A stretch of DNA of 64,000 nt from a virus. Below are positions 15,626-23,613 of this stretch, piece by piece. The stretch covers positions 1-64,000 of IMG/VR virus record IMGVR_UViG_3300047558_000049; one strand, written 5' to 3'. The translations under genes and the position numbers were made by a program. Positions within the stretch are counted from its first letter, which is position 1. Each line of letters opens with the position of its first letter. Under the pieces are notes generated by a model. That model was not told the origin of the DNA. It worked only from the letters and a program-made list of their open reading frames with translations, and ran no database searches.

Positions 15626-18091
15626 ATGACTCTGGCGCTATACGATCGGGTTCAAGAGACCACGACAACGGCGGGCACAGGCACTATCACCCTCACAGGT
15701 GCTGTGGCTGGCTTTCAGTCGTTTGCGGTTGTCGGTAACGGCAACACTTGTTACTACACCATCGTCAACAGCACGGCGTGGGAAGTAGGTATCGGCACGT
15801 ACTCGACTACGGGCCCGACTCTGGCGCGTACAACTGTCCTATCGAATTCAAACGCGGATACATCCCCAATTACCTTAGCGGGTCCTTCGTCGGTATTCCT
15901 GACCTACCCTGCGGAGAAGTCAGTTAATTTGGATGCTGACGGCGTATTGGTGATCGGGGAACCAATCAGCTACTCTGACACCGACATCATCGCTACGTTC
16001 GCTTCGACCGTAGCTGGTTACAACCAGATGATCTTGCAGAACAAGAGTTCTGCTACAGACGCCTCAGCCAACTTCAACGTCTCGAACGACACAGCCACGG
16101 ACACCACAGGTTTTGCCGAGCTGGGTATCAACTCATCTACGTTTAGTAATGGTGCGGGCGCGTTCAACATCCCCGGTGCGGCCTACCTAGCCTCTGCTTC
16201 AACCGATTTGTCGATTGGTACGTATGGCGCGTACAACATCCACTTCGCTACGAACAGTAGCACTACGGATTCGATGACCATCTTTAACAGCGGCGGAATC
16301 TCCTTGGGTGGTTATGGGGACCCCGGCATCGGTAACATCTCGGCCAATAAGTTCGTGCCCGGGTACACCGCAGTGGCATCTGCTGGTGGTACGACAACGC
16401 TGACCGCGGCGTCAAACTATTACCAACGGTTGACCGGTACGCAGAACCAAACATTTGTGCTGCCCGACGCTACCACCTTGGTGACGGGCACAACCTTCCT
16501 GATTGCCAACGACTCGACGGGTACGCTGACAATCAAGGACGGCGCGACAACTACGATCGAATCCATTCCAGCCACGGGGGTTGACTACATCTACTTGATT
16601 AGCAACAGCACTGTTGCAGGTACATGGAAGACGTATTCGTTCAATCCAAGCAACTATGACTTTACGTCCGGTAGCGCCAACTTTGGTGGCGCTACGATTT
16701 CTAATGCGGTGTGGAACGGTACAACGATTGGTTCCGGCTACGGTGGTACAGGCTTAACTACATTTGTAGCGGCCAACAACGCGATTTACTCGACAAGCTC
16801 TTCCGCTTTGACCGCTGGCACTTTACCGGTGGCCGCTGGCGGTACAGGCATAACGTCACTAACTGCCGGGTACATCCCATACGGTAACGGCACATCTGGC
16901 TTCGCGTCTTCTAGCTCCTTGCAGTTCGCAAGCGGCGTGTTGGTTGTTGGTGGGTCATCTGTTTTAGGCGGGGCGACAAACCCCATCACTGCTTTCACTG
17001 GAAGTACCAACAACTACATCCAGACATACGTTTACAACCAGAGCACGGGTATTAGCGCGTCTTCTGACTTTGTGGCGTACACAAACAACAGCACCGATGC
17101 CCACGGTTGGGCTGACTTGGGCTTTACCAGCTCAACGTATGCGGACCCTGTTTACACGGTCACAGGCCCCAACGAAGCCTACGTGTTTGGCTCTGCGCTG
17201 AACAGCTCGTTCACCGGCAACTTGGTCTACGCGACGGACTCGACAGGTTCGGCCAACGCGCATCAATGGTACGTAGGTGGTTTCACGCAGCTCAAGTCTG
17301 CATGGAAGATGCAGCTCACCTCGACAGGTTTGCAGTTGGCTGACGCATTGGCCACAAGTTACGGGGGTACCGGCTCAACATCGACCACATACTGCTCACT
17401 CACTACGAACGTAACAGGCACACTCCCCACTGCTAACGGTGGTACAGGTAACACATCCGGTCAAGCTGCACGCGTGGCAAACGCGCTGTCTGCGGGTACG
17501 GGTATGTCGTACACCTCCGGCACTACGTTTGATGGGTCGGCTGCACGTACGTTGAATTTAGCCAACACAGCGGTGACCCCCGGGTCTTACACGTACTCAA
17601 GCATCACAGTTGACGCTCAAGGGCGGCTGACGTCCGCGTCATCGGGGTCGGCCCCATCGGCATTTCCCGCCGGAACTGCTATGCTGTTTGTACAAACCGC
17701 CGCCCCAACGGGGTGGACTAAATCTACAACGCATGACAACAAAGCCCTGCGTATTGTTTCAGGTACCGCAGGTTCCGGGGGTTCGGTTGCCTTTACAACG
17801 GCGTTTACTTCTGGGTTATCAGCAGGCGCTACGACACTTAGCACGTCCCAAATACCTAGCCATAACCACATTGGTGGTTTCGCACGCGCCGCCGGTTTTG
17901 AGTATTCAAACAACGCACTTTATAGCTATGCAGATTTAACTAGCGGGACAGCCGTAGCCGCGCAGGCCAGTGGGTACTACACAGGACGTTATGCTTATAC
18001 GTCTTCTAACGGTAGTGGCGGTTCGCATAACCACACACTCCCCAGTTTTGCTGTGCAATATGTTGATGTCATCATAGCAACGAAGGATTAA
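15626..18091 (+). CDS. Tail fibre protein
   Basis: An 821-residue fibre. The N-terminal part (MTLALYDRVQETTTTAGTG) is a virion-attachment type seen in phage fibres. The shaft contains repeated GGTG turns (GYGGTGLTT, AGGTGITSL, GGTGSTSTT, GGTGNTSG), typical of intertwined trimeric fibres. The C-terminus has a collar-like module: FPAGTAMLFVQTAAPTGWTK, SQIPSHNHIGG and GGSHNHTLPSF, whose His pairs may bind metal. It probably recognises the host surface. It is followed by a small gene starting two bases later. Confidence 0.82.
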   Translation: MTLALYDRVQETTTTAGTGTITLTGAVAGFQSFAVVGNGNTCYYTIVNSTAWEVGIGTYSTTGPTLARTTVLSNSNADTSPITLAGPSSVFLTYPAEKSVNLDADGVLVIGEPISYSDTDIIATFASTVAGYNQMILQNKSSATDASANFNVSNDTATDTTGFAELGINSSTFSNGAGAFNIPGAAYLASASTDLSIGTYGAYNIHFATNSSTTDSMTIFNSGGISLGGYGDPGIGNISANKFVPGYTAVASAGGTTTLTAASNYYQRLTGTQNQTFVLPDATTLVTGTTFLIANDSTGTLTIKDGATTTIESIPATGVDYIYLISNSTVAGTWKTYSFNPSNYDFTSGSANFGGATISNAVWNGTTIGSGYGGTGLTTFVAANNAIYSTSSSALTAGTLPVAAGGTGITSLTAGYIPYGNGTSGFASSSSLQFASGVLVVGGSSVLGGATNPITAFTGSTNNYIQTYVYNQSTGISASSDFVAYTNNSTDAHGWADLGFTSSTYADPVYTVTGPNEAYVFGSALNSSFTGNLVYATDSTGSANAHQWYVGGFTQLKSAWKMQLTSTGLQLADALATSYGGTGSTSTTYCSLTTNVTGTLPTANGGTGNTSGQAARVANALSAGTGMSYTSGTTFDGSAARTLNLANTAVTPGSYTYSSITVDAQGRLTSASSGSAPSAFPAGTAMLFVQTAAPTGWTKSTTHDNKALRIVSGTAGSGGSVAFTTAFTSGLSAGATTLSTSQIPSHNHIGGFARAAGFEYSNNALYSYADLTSGTAVAAQASGYYTGRYAYTSSNGSGGSHNHTLPSFAVQYVDVIIATKD

Positions 18092-18092
18092 T

Positions 18093-18395
18093 ATGCGCGT
18101 AACTATTGTTCGTTCCGACGGTCTTGTGTCTGTAAACGGCGTGGCGTACGCAGGGCTTGATTTGTCTTTTATACCTGTAGATATACACGCGGTTCAGTGG
18201 TATGGTTCTTCTGGTGAAGTAGAGTACGTGGACCCCATGACCAACCGTATGCTGGCTAATACGGCGATTGAATCTATTACGGCTTTTCAGCAAGCGATTG
18301 ATCTGTGGGAAACGACAAACACTCAAGCTACCCCCGTGCCAGACAACCTATTGGTTGACGATGGTGATTTCAATACGCCTATGGAGCAACCATGA
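18093..18395 (+). CDS. Fibre-associated small protein
   Basis: A 100-residue protein immediately after the fibre gene: beta N-terminus RVTIVRSDGLVSVNGVAY, IPVDIHAVQWYGSSGEVEY, then a helix. Small genes in this position often encode fibre assembly factors or chaperones, but no known chaperone motif is visible. It overlaps the next gene by four bases. Confidence 0.55.
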   Translation: MRVTIVRSDGLVSVNGVAYAGLDLSFIPVDIHAVQWYGSSGEVEYVDPMTNRMLANTAIESITAFQQAIDLWETTNTQATPVPDNLLVDDGDFNTPMEQP

Positions 18396-18703
18396 AAATA
18401 GAACCCGAAGCAAACTGCCCGCTCAACGGCTTCAACCCATGTAAAAAGCTAGGGTGCGCTTGGTTTATGCAGGTTAGAGGAAAAAACCCGAACACGGGGG
18501 AAGACGCGGATGAATGGGGTTGTTCGATGGCGTGGTTACCCGTTTTAATGATCGAAAATTCGCAGCAACAACGTCAAACAGGCGCTGCTGTGGAGAGCTT
18601 TAGAAATGAGATGGTTAAATCTACCGAGGTGGGCCAGCGAGTCTTACTTGCTGCCGCCGGGGTTACGCCGCAGGCCCAACAAATGATTTTGGAGGGTAAG
18701 TAA
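18392..18703 (+). CDS. Four-cysteine protein of unknown function
   Basis: A 103-residue protein with cysteines at 9, 17, 22 and 44 in a region with Trp and Phe (CPLNGFNPCKKLGCAWFM), followed by a helical C-terminus (AAVESFRNEMVKSTEVGQRV). The spacing could bind zinc or an iron-sulphur cluster. It sits among fibre genes. It does not match a family I can name. Confidence 0.55.
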   Translation: MKIEPEANCPLNGFNPCKKLGCAWFMQVRGKNPNTGEDADEWGCSMAWLPVLMIENSQQQRQTGAAVESFRNEMVKSTEVGQRVLLAAAGVTPQAQQMILEGK

Positions 18704-18802
18704 ATGCGCATGACTATCCGTGTACCAGACGGCGCGGTTGGCGTCGAGCAACGGTTTTTTCCCGGATTTGACATGCCGAAAGCAGTATGGGTGGGGGTGT
18801 AA
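18704..18802 (+). CDS. 32-residue small protein between fibre genes
   Basis: A short gene from ATG 18704, directly after the preceding stop (TAAATG), with GGAGGG eight bases upstream. It encodes MRMTIRVPDGAVGVEQRFFP and 12 more residues. It fills the only gap between the 103-residue protein and the next large gene and begins like a small beta protein. Translation is likely from the ribosome site; function unknown. Confidence 0.45.
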   Translation: MRMTIRVPDGAVGVEQRFFPGFDMPKAVWVGV

Positions 18803-18805
18803 CGT

Positions 18806-19774
18806 ATGTTCGGTTTCTCTTCGTTTGCACAAACGCCTTTCGCGTCGCTTGCGGGGACTAGCTACGTCTTTGCGATCTCAGAAAATGTTGATGTTGCGTC
18901 TAACACGACTGAGCAATCGAACTACAACGTTTCAGTCATAGACAATATATTATTAGAAGACCTGAACTCACAAGCAGGTCTATTCTTTGAGAACATTAGC
19001 GAAGATGTTGGTGTTGCAGATTCCAACACGCAGTCGTGGGCGTTCGGGCAAACTATCTCGGAAGATGTGGTTCTGGCGGATGACCTCAGCATCGCAGCAC
19101 AATTTGTAAACTCAGTATCAGAAGGCGTGGTGATCGAAGACACGCCTATACCGTACTTTGCGTTACTGGAAGATTTGACTGAACCGATTGATTCCGTGGA
19201 GGATTCCAACACACAGGCGTGGGCGTTTGTACAGACAATCGCGGAGAACATTGCCGCCGCTGCCCCAGCAACAGTACAGGCCAATTTCCCGTTAAGTATC
19301 GCAGAAGCTGTCGAGGCAGGGGATACCGCGTCTATTGCCGCGCAATTCGCTACGGCTCTAACAGAGGCACTTGTATCAGAGGATATTGAGACCATCATCT
19401 CGGTGTTTTTCTTGGACATCATCGAAAATTTAGACTCTGCCGCGACGCAGGCTATCGCCGCGCAGTTCGCACAATCAGTTTTTGAAAATTTGAACCCTGC
19501 GGACGCAGCATCTGTAGCCGCAGCTTTCAAAGCTTTGATTGCCGAGAACGTTGAGATGTTAGACAATAGCGCGGTATCCGGGTGGGTCAAGATTATTGAC
19601 GCTCAGATAGCAGGGTGGAGTGGTATCGACGACACCCAATCAGTAACTTGGACTGCTGTAGACGACTCACAAACATCAAATTGGGCATCCATCAATGGTA
19701 GTCAAACCGCGGGCTGGACAACAGAACTGGATTCACAGACCCCTAGCTGGTCTACCATAACAAACATTCAATAA
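18806..19774 (+). CDS. Repeat-rich tail protein
   Basis: A 322-residue acidic protein built from two repeat types. Residues about 20-260 hold repeats of roughly 30-36 residues in which ISEDV/IAENI is followed by a DS/DT turn and SIAAQF (EDVVLADDLSIAAQFVNSV, EAVEAGDTASIAAQFATAL). The last 65 residues carry five copies of a roughly 11-residue W..I.D.Q unit (GWSGIDDTQ, TWTAVDDSQ, NWASINGSQ). The regularity suggests an elongated stack or fibre. It lies between two fibre genes and may be a fibre or spike component. Confidence 0.6.
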   Translation: MFGFSSFAQTPFASLAGTSYVFAISENVDVASNTTEQSNYNVSVIDNILLEDLNSQAGLFFENISEDVGVADSNTQSWAFGQTISEDVVLADDLSIAAQFVNSVSEGVVIEDTPIPYFALLEDLTEPIDSVEDSNTQAWAFVQTIAENIAAAAPATVQANFPLSIAEAVEAGDTASIAAQFATALTEALVSEDIETIISVFFLDIIENLDSAATQAIAAQFAQSVFENLNPADAASVAAAFKALIAENVEMLDNSAVSGWVKIIDAQIAGWSGIDDTQSVTWTAVDDSQTSNWASINGSQTAGWTTELDSQTPSWSTITNIQ

Positions 19775-19783
19775 GGACGCAAA

Positions 19784-20965
19784 ATGTCTTCTAGCTACTC
19801 ACCAGACCTTCGCATTGAACTCATCGGTACCGGCGACCAAGCCGGTGTATGGGGCGCTACCACGAACACAAACCTTGGCACTTTGCTGGAATCCGCAATT
19901 GCTGGGTATACATCCGTCGCCGTTGCTTCTGCTAACCAAGCTTTTACAGTGTTGGACGGTGTAGCAGATCAAGCTCGTAACGCCACAATCGCGTTGACCA
20001 CTTCTACCGGCGCTAACTTTGCGGTGTACGCCCCTCCCAGCCCCAAGCTGTATGCTATCTATAACGCTAGCTCATACACCGCTACGATCTACAACTCGAC
20101 TGTCAGTGGTAATACTACGGCTGCGGGTACCGGTGTAGCTATCCCCGCAGGTAAAACAATGACCGTATGGAGTGATGGTACAAACTTCGCCCAACAGAAC
20201 ACCCACCTGATCTCCCCTACGTTGGCATCGCCAACAATGACTACACCCGCGTTGGGTACCCCTGCTTCTGGCGTATTGACCAACGCTACTGGCCTGCCTA
20301 TTTCTACTGGCGTGGCTGGTCTTGGTACCGGCGTTGCTACTGCTTTGGCCGTGAACGTCGGTTCTGCTGGTGCGCCGGTTGTTAACGGTGGGGCTTTGGG
20401 CACACCCTCTTCAGGCACGTTGACTAACGCTACAGGACTTCCATTGTCTTCTGGTGTTACAGGTACATTGTCGGTAGCTAACGGCGGCACTGGCGCTACG
20501 TCTATTACATCTGGTGCTTTGGTTAAGGCCGCAGGTACGGGGGCTTTTTCAGCCGCGTCTGCTTCCGACATCGTAGGGCAAATCGGCTCCACCCCTGTTG
20601 CAAACGCTACCACGGCTGCAAACGGCGGCGTAACTTCCGTTAACAGTGCGACAGGCGCTGTTGATCTGGCTTCTTTAGCTGCTTTTGATAGGTCTTTAAG
20701 CACAAACGGCTACCAAAAATTCCCGGGTGGTTTTACTGTGCAGTGGGGTACCGGAACCTACCCTAACACCGATTGGTTGTATACGGCCTTTCCTACGTCA
20801 TTTGCGAGCCAATGCGTCGGGGTGTGGGTTATTATTCTGTACGATCAACAGGCATACGCTACGATTTTGAAGCCATCGGCACCACCAACAGCGGCGGGTT
20901 TTACACACTTCACATTCAGCAACCCTACGGGCATACCATTCCGCTATATCGCCATCGGCTACTAA
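19784..20965 (+). CDS. Second tail fibre (Gp53-like C-terminus)
   Basis: A 393-residue fibre. The N-terminus (SYSPDLRIELIGTGDQAGVW) matches a common phage fibre attachment segment. The shaft has repeats G..P.SG.LTNATGLP (twice) and a GGTGATS turn. The last 90 residues (GYQKFPGGFTVQWGTG ... FTFSNPTGIPFRYIAIGY) match Gp53-like fibre tips. With the 821-residue fibre it suggests two receptor-binding devices or a branched fibre. The ribosome site is AAGGACGC. Confidence 0.78.
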   Translation: MSSSYSPDLRIELIGTGDQAGVWGATTNTNLGTLLESAIAGYTSVAVASANQAFTVLDGVADQARNATIALTTSTGANFAVYAPPSPKLYAIYNASSYTATIYNSTVSGNTTAAGTGVAIPAGKTMTVWSDGTNFAQQNTHLISPTLASPTMTTPALGTPASGVLTNATGLPISTGVAGLGTGVATALAVNVGSAGAPVVNGGALGTPSSGTLTNATGLPLSSGVTGTLSVANGGTGATSITSGALVKAAGTGAFSAASASDIVGQIGSTPVANATTAANGGVTSVNSATGAVDLASLAAFDRSLSTNGYQKFPGGFTVQWGTGTYPNTDWLYTAFPTSFASQCVGVWVIILYDQQAYATILKPSAPPTAAGFTHFTFSNPTGIPFRYIAIGY

Positions 20966-20968
20966 GAT

Positions 20969-21757
20969 GTGGACCCAATCAGTCTTCTCCTCATGGCGCA
21001 AAGCGCAGTCGGTGCTATCCGCGCTGGCTGCCAAATGCTGTCGGAAGGCAAAGCTGAGATCAGCAAGTTCAAAAAGCAAGTTGAGGGCGGCATCGCCGAC
21101 GCGAAAGCGATCTACAAAGAGGTTACGGGTATCTGGGGTTGGGTCAAATCTTTATTTGGTGCGCCTCAGAAACCTGTTGCAAGCGTTAAGCATGTTCCCG
21201 AAACCAACTTCGGGAACATCGAGCCACCCAAGCCTGTGGCGAAAAAGGCAAATCGCCAACCGGAACCAGAGTTAAGTTATGAGGAGTTTCAAGCGCGTGC
21301 GGTGCACGACATCTGCGAAAATTTAAAGGTCTACTTTGAGGCCATGAGGCATCTCAAAGCACATTGTCGGGAACTCGAAGAAGAGGCTCTCACCACCGAG
21401 AAGGTTGCCGATAGTGCGATTGACCGCATTGAAATCCAGTGGCAGATGCAACAGCTTTCTGCCCAACTCAAGCAGGCCATGATTTATGGCACGCCTAGAG
21501 AGCTGGGGCTTGGTGCGATGTATGAGGATTTCCTCATCAAGTACGACGAAATTGTTGAGGCGCAAGAGGTAGCCCGGGCAGTCAAGGCTAGAAACGAAAG
21601 AAACAAGGCATGGCAACGCGAGCTTCTCAAACATCATCGAATCGACCGAACAATAGCGGTAGTGGCAATTCTGGTAATGGTGGCATGGATGTGGGGCATA
21701 GTGCTATCGCTCGCATGGCTCGTGAAGACACCCAATGGTTTATCGTCGCTGTTGTGA
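20969..21757 (+). CDS. Membrane-tethered helical protein (GTG start)
   Basis: A 262-residue protein beginning at GTG 20969; a competing ATG two bases earlier opens a frame without matching character. The body is long charged helices (SEGKAEISKFKKQVEGGIAD, YEEFQARAVHDICENLKVYF), and the C-terminus has one membrane helix (VVAILVMVAWMWGIVLSLAW). It opens the lysis cassette and overlaps the next gene by about 150 bases in another frame. A role in lysis timing or in the inner membrane is inference. Confidence 0.6.
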   Translation: MDPISLLLMAQSAVGAIRAGCQMLSEGKAEISKFKKQVEGGIADAKAIYKEVTGIWGWVKSLFGAPQKPVASVKHVPETNFGNIEPPKPVAKKANRQPEPELSYEEFQARAVHDICENLKVYFEAMRHLKAHCRELEEEALTTEKVADSAIDRIEIQWQMQQLSAQLKQAMIYGTPRELGLGAMYEDFLIKYDEIVEAQEVARAVKARNERNKAWQRELLKHHRIDRTIAVVAILVMVAWMWGIVLSLAWLVKTPNGLSSLL

Positions 21758-21939
21758 TCTTGAGTCTAGTATTGTTCCTAGCCCTGCCAATGTCCTTGCT
21801 GGTGTTGGTAGAAACAGAGAAAATGAAGTCGGATGTCCGACACGAGATACGCCAGTTGAAGAAGCTAAAAGAACAGTTGAAGGAACAGAATGAAAAAGCT
21901 ATTGTTGTTAAGCCTGCTTCTGACCCTGCTGGGTTGTGA
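21610..21939 (+). CDS. Inner-membrane coiled-coil protein
   Basis: A 109-residue protein overlapping the previous gene. A Ser/Asn-rich N-terminus precedes one membrane helix (FIVAVVILSLVLFLALPMSLL, about 44-63) and a charged coiled coil (DVRHEIRQLKKLKEQLKEQ). This single-pass plus coiled-coil layout is that of inner spanins, and the lipoprotein gene that overlaps its 3' end would be the outer partner. However, a clearer spanin pair follows at 22.6 kb, so this pair may act differently. Confidence 0.55.
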   Translation: MATRASQTSSNRPNNSGSGNSGNGGMDVGHSAIARMAREDTQWFIVAVVILSLVLFLALPMSLLVLVETEKMKSDVRHEIRQLKKLKEQLKEQNEKAIVVKPASDPAGL

Positions 21940-22108
21940 AGAACGTTACCGCTATCATTGCCAAGACCCAAAGAATTGGGCGCAGAAGCGATGCCAGCGC
22001 CCCGACTGTCAGTTCACCCAAGACTGTCCTGATTACCTCGTAGCACCTATTTTGGAGAAGCCAAGTGTCCCACAAGCACCAGCATCAACAGCGTCTTCTG
22101 ACCGCTGA
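21890..22108 (+). CDS. Cys-rich lipoprotein
   Basis: A 72-residue protein with a type II signal peptide (KKLLLLSLLLTLLGC, modified Cys at 16), followed by a Cys-rich domain (C25, C36, C41, C46) and a Pro/Ala-rich end. It should sit in the inner leaflet of the outer membrane or the periplasm. It starts inside the preceding membrane-protein gene and overlaps the holin candidate, a nested arrangement like Rz/Rz1 genes. The disulphide-rich body is unlike typical Pro-rich Rz1 proteins. Confidence 0.6.
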   Translation: MKKLLLLSLLLTLLGCEERYRYHCQDPKNWAQKRCQRPDCQFTQDCPDYLVAPILEKPSVPQAPASTASSDR

Positions 22109-22571
22109 AGAAATTGAGGTCCGCGTCTGGGCCGCAGTCGTCGTTATCGTGACGTTCATCCTCGCGGGTATCGTCATGTTCATGCTCTACAGCTTGGCCT
22201 ACGTAACGCAGCCTATCAAGAGTATGGCCCCGATGGACCAAGCCTTTGCCAAGATGCTCAACGACATTGTGTTGTTGATCGTCGGCGGTATTGGCGGTGT
22301 TATGTCCAAGAAGGGCGTGCAGGCTATTTCAGAACGTATGGCTACCGCACAGGTGCCACCCCCACAGCCCCAAGCCGTAGCGCCAAGTCCTAGCCCCGCG
22401 CCTACGGCTCAACCGGGCATGTTTGATTTCAACTTCAACGGTTTCAAGAACCCTGAGCTTGACGAAGAGTGGCGTGCACCCCCTCCACCTACTACCCCAC
22501 CTGACTACGTGGACCCTGCTGTGGAGGAGATTGCCCATGAGCGAGCCGCAGCCAAGCGAGAGTCAACATGA
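22065..22571 (+). CDS. Holin candidate with Pro-rich tail (GTG start)
   Basis: A 168-residue protein from GTG 22065. Two hydrophobic helices (WAAVVVIVTFILAGIVMFML about 22-41; MLNDIVLLIVGGIGGVM about 64-80) fit a two-segment holin that releases endolysin. A long cytoplasmic Pro/Gln/Ala-rich tail follows and then an acidic end. It lies directly before inner spanin and endolysin genes and overlaps the lipoprotein gene by 44 bases. The tail is longer than in most holins, so the call is by context. Confidence 0.62.
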   Translation: MSHKHQHQQRLLTAEEIEVRVWAAVVVIVTFILAGIVMFMLYSLAYVTQPIKSMAPMDQAFAKMLNDIVLLIVGGIGGVMSKKGVQAISERMATAQVPPPQPQAVAPSPSPAPTAQPGMFDFNFNGFKNPELDEEWRAPPPPTTPPDYVDPAVEEIAHERAAAKREST

Positions 22572-22978
22572 TTCCGAACCCCTCGATGATTCTGGGGGCT
22601 ATCGTTGTCGCCTTAACTGCATATTTCTACGGCCACCATGTAGGCTATGCGCTAAAGGAAGCGGAGGACGCAGCTCTGATAGCCCAGAAGAACACCGAGA
22701 TGCGCCAGCACAAGGATGAACAAGATGCCAAAGATGCCAACACCAAGCAAGAGTTTGAAGCTAAGTTGTCTAGCGTTATTGCTAGCCGCCCAAGGTTGTT
22801 CGTCCCCACCAAAGGTGGATGTGCCACCACTCCCGGCAACGATGGTCAAGCGCGAGCCGAACTTGACGGACAGACTGTTGAAGACCTTATCCGGCTCGTC
22901 GCCGAAGGAGACAGGGCCATCATCGAACTCAACTCCTGCATCGACAGGTACGAAGCCGTAAGGAACACACTGAAATGA
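22568..22978 (+). CDS. Inner spanin (Rz-like)
   Basis: A 136-residue protein with an N-terminal membrane helix (MILGAIVVALTAYFYGHHVG), then a charged coiled coil (ALIAQKNTEMRQHKDEQDAK) and a C-terminal periplasmic helix with LVAEGDRAIIELNSCIDRYE, the Rz/DUF2514-like pattern. Inner spanins span the periplasm with an outer lipoprotein and fuse the two membranes at the end of lysis. Its ATG overlaps the holin candidate stop. A second frame inside it encodes the outer partner. Confidence 0.78.
   Translation: MIPNPSMILGAIVVALTAYFYGHHVGYALKEAEDAALIAQKNTEMRQHKDEQDAKDANTKQEFEAKLSSVIASRPRLFVPTKGGCATTPGNDGQARAELDGQTVEDLIRLVAEGDRAIIELNSCIDRYEAVRNTLK
22716..22961 (+). CDS. Nested outer spanin lipoprotein (Rz1-like)
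   Basis: An 81-residue protein read in a different frame wholly inside the inner spanin gene. It has a signal peptide (SLKLSCLALLLAAQGC) with the acylated Cys at residue 28, then SSPPKVDVPPLPATMVK, a Pro-rich Rz1-like stretch, and a short helix. ATG 22716 or ATG 22734 could start it; both have only weak ribosome sites. A fully embedded Rz1 is known from lambda, so the arrangement is credible and its partner surrounds it. Confidence 0.72.
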   Translation: MNKMPKMPTPSKSLKLSCLALLLAAQGCSSPPKVDVPPLPATMVKREPNLTDRLLKTLSGSSPKETGPSSNSTPASTGTKP

Positions 22979-23586
22979 TTACCGCATCGCAACTGACGCG
23001 TTTACATATCGACCCCGCCATGATGGACCCGCTCAATGCTACGTTCATCAAATTCAAGATCGACACACCCCGCAAGCAAGCTGCCTTCCTTGGCCAGTGC
23101 GGGCACGAGTGCGGCAACTTCCGCATCTTCGAAGAGAACCTGAACTACAAAGCCGCCACGCTGATGAAGCTGTGGCCCAAGCGTTTCCCCGCCCTAGAAA
23201 TTGCAAACCAGTATGCAGGCAACCCCAAGAAAATCGCGAATAACGTCTACGCTAACCGCATGGGCAATCGCGATGAGTCTAGTGGTGATGGCTATCGGTT
23301 TAGGGGTCGTGGTGGTATTCAGCTTACTGGCCACGCTAATTACTACCATGCTGGTCAAGCTCTTGGGGTGGACTTCGTAATGAACCCTGACTTGGTGGCC
23401 ACGCCGCTGTACGCGATGTTGACTGCTGGGTGGTTCTGGTCTACCCACGGCTGCAATGAATTAGCCGAAGCTGCCAACTGGGTCGGTCTGACCAAGAAGA
23501 TCAACGGCGGTACTATAGGTCTTGAGGACCGTGTATCCCATACAGCCCTCGCATTGAATGTGTGCGGTGAGTGCACTGTTGCCTGA
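22975..23586 (+). CDS. Endolysin, glycoside hydrolase family 19
   Basis: A 203-residue lysozyme/chitinase-like endolysin. The catalytic region FLGQCGHECGNFRIFEENLNY (about 38-58, written here by motif) contains the expected Glu residues near 45 and 53, and GDGYRFRGRGGIQLTGHANY (about 102-121) is the family signature. It cleaves the glycan of peptidoglycan. No signal peptide is present, so a holin should release it. It starts four bases before the inner spanin stop. Confidence 0.92.
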   Translation: MITASQLTRLHIDPAMMDPLNATFIKFKIDTPRKQAAFLGQCGHECGNFRIFEENLNYKAATLMKLWPKRFPALEIANQYAGNPKKIANNVYANRMGNRDESSGDGYRFRGRGGIQLTGHANYYHAGQALGVDFVMNPDLVATPLYAMLTAGWFWSTHGCNELAEAANWVGLTKKINGGTIGLEDRVSHTALALNVCGECTVA

Positions 23587-23613
23587 AGCCCCGCTTAGTG
23601 AGAAAATCCCGCC

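Noticed and set aside
15626-18091. Diversity-generating retroelement acting on tail fibre
   Set aside because: No reverse transcriptase or template repeat was found in the window.
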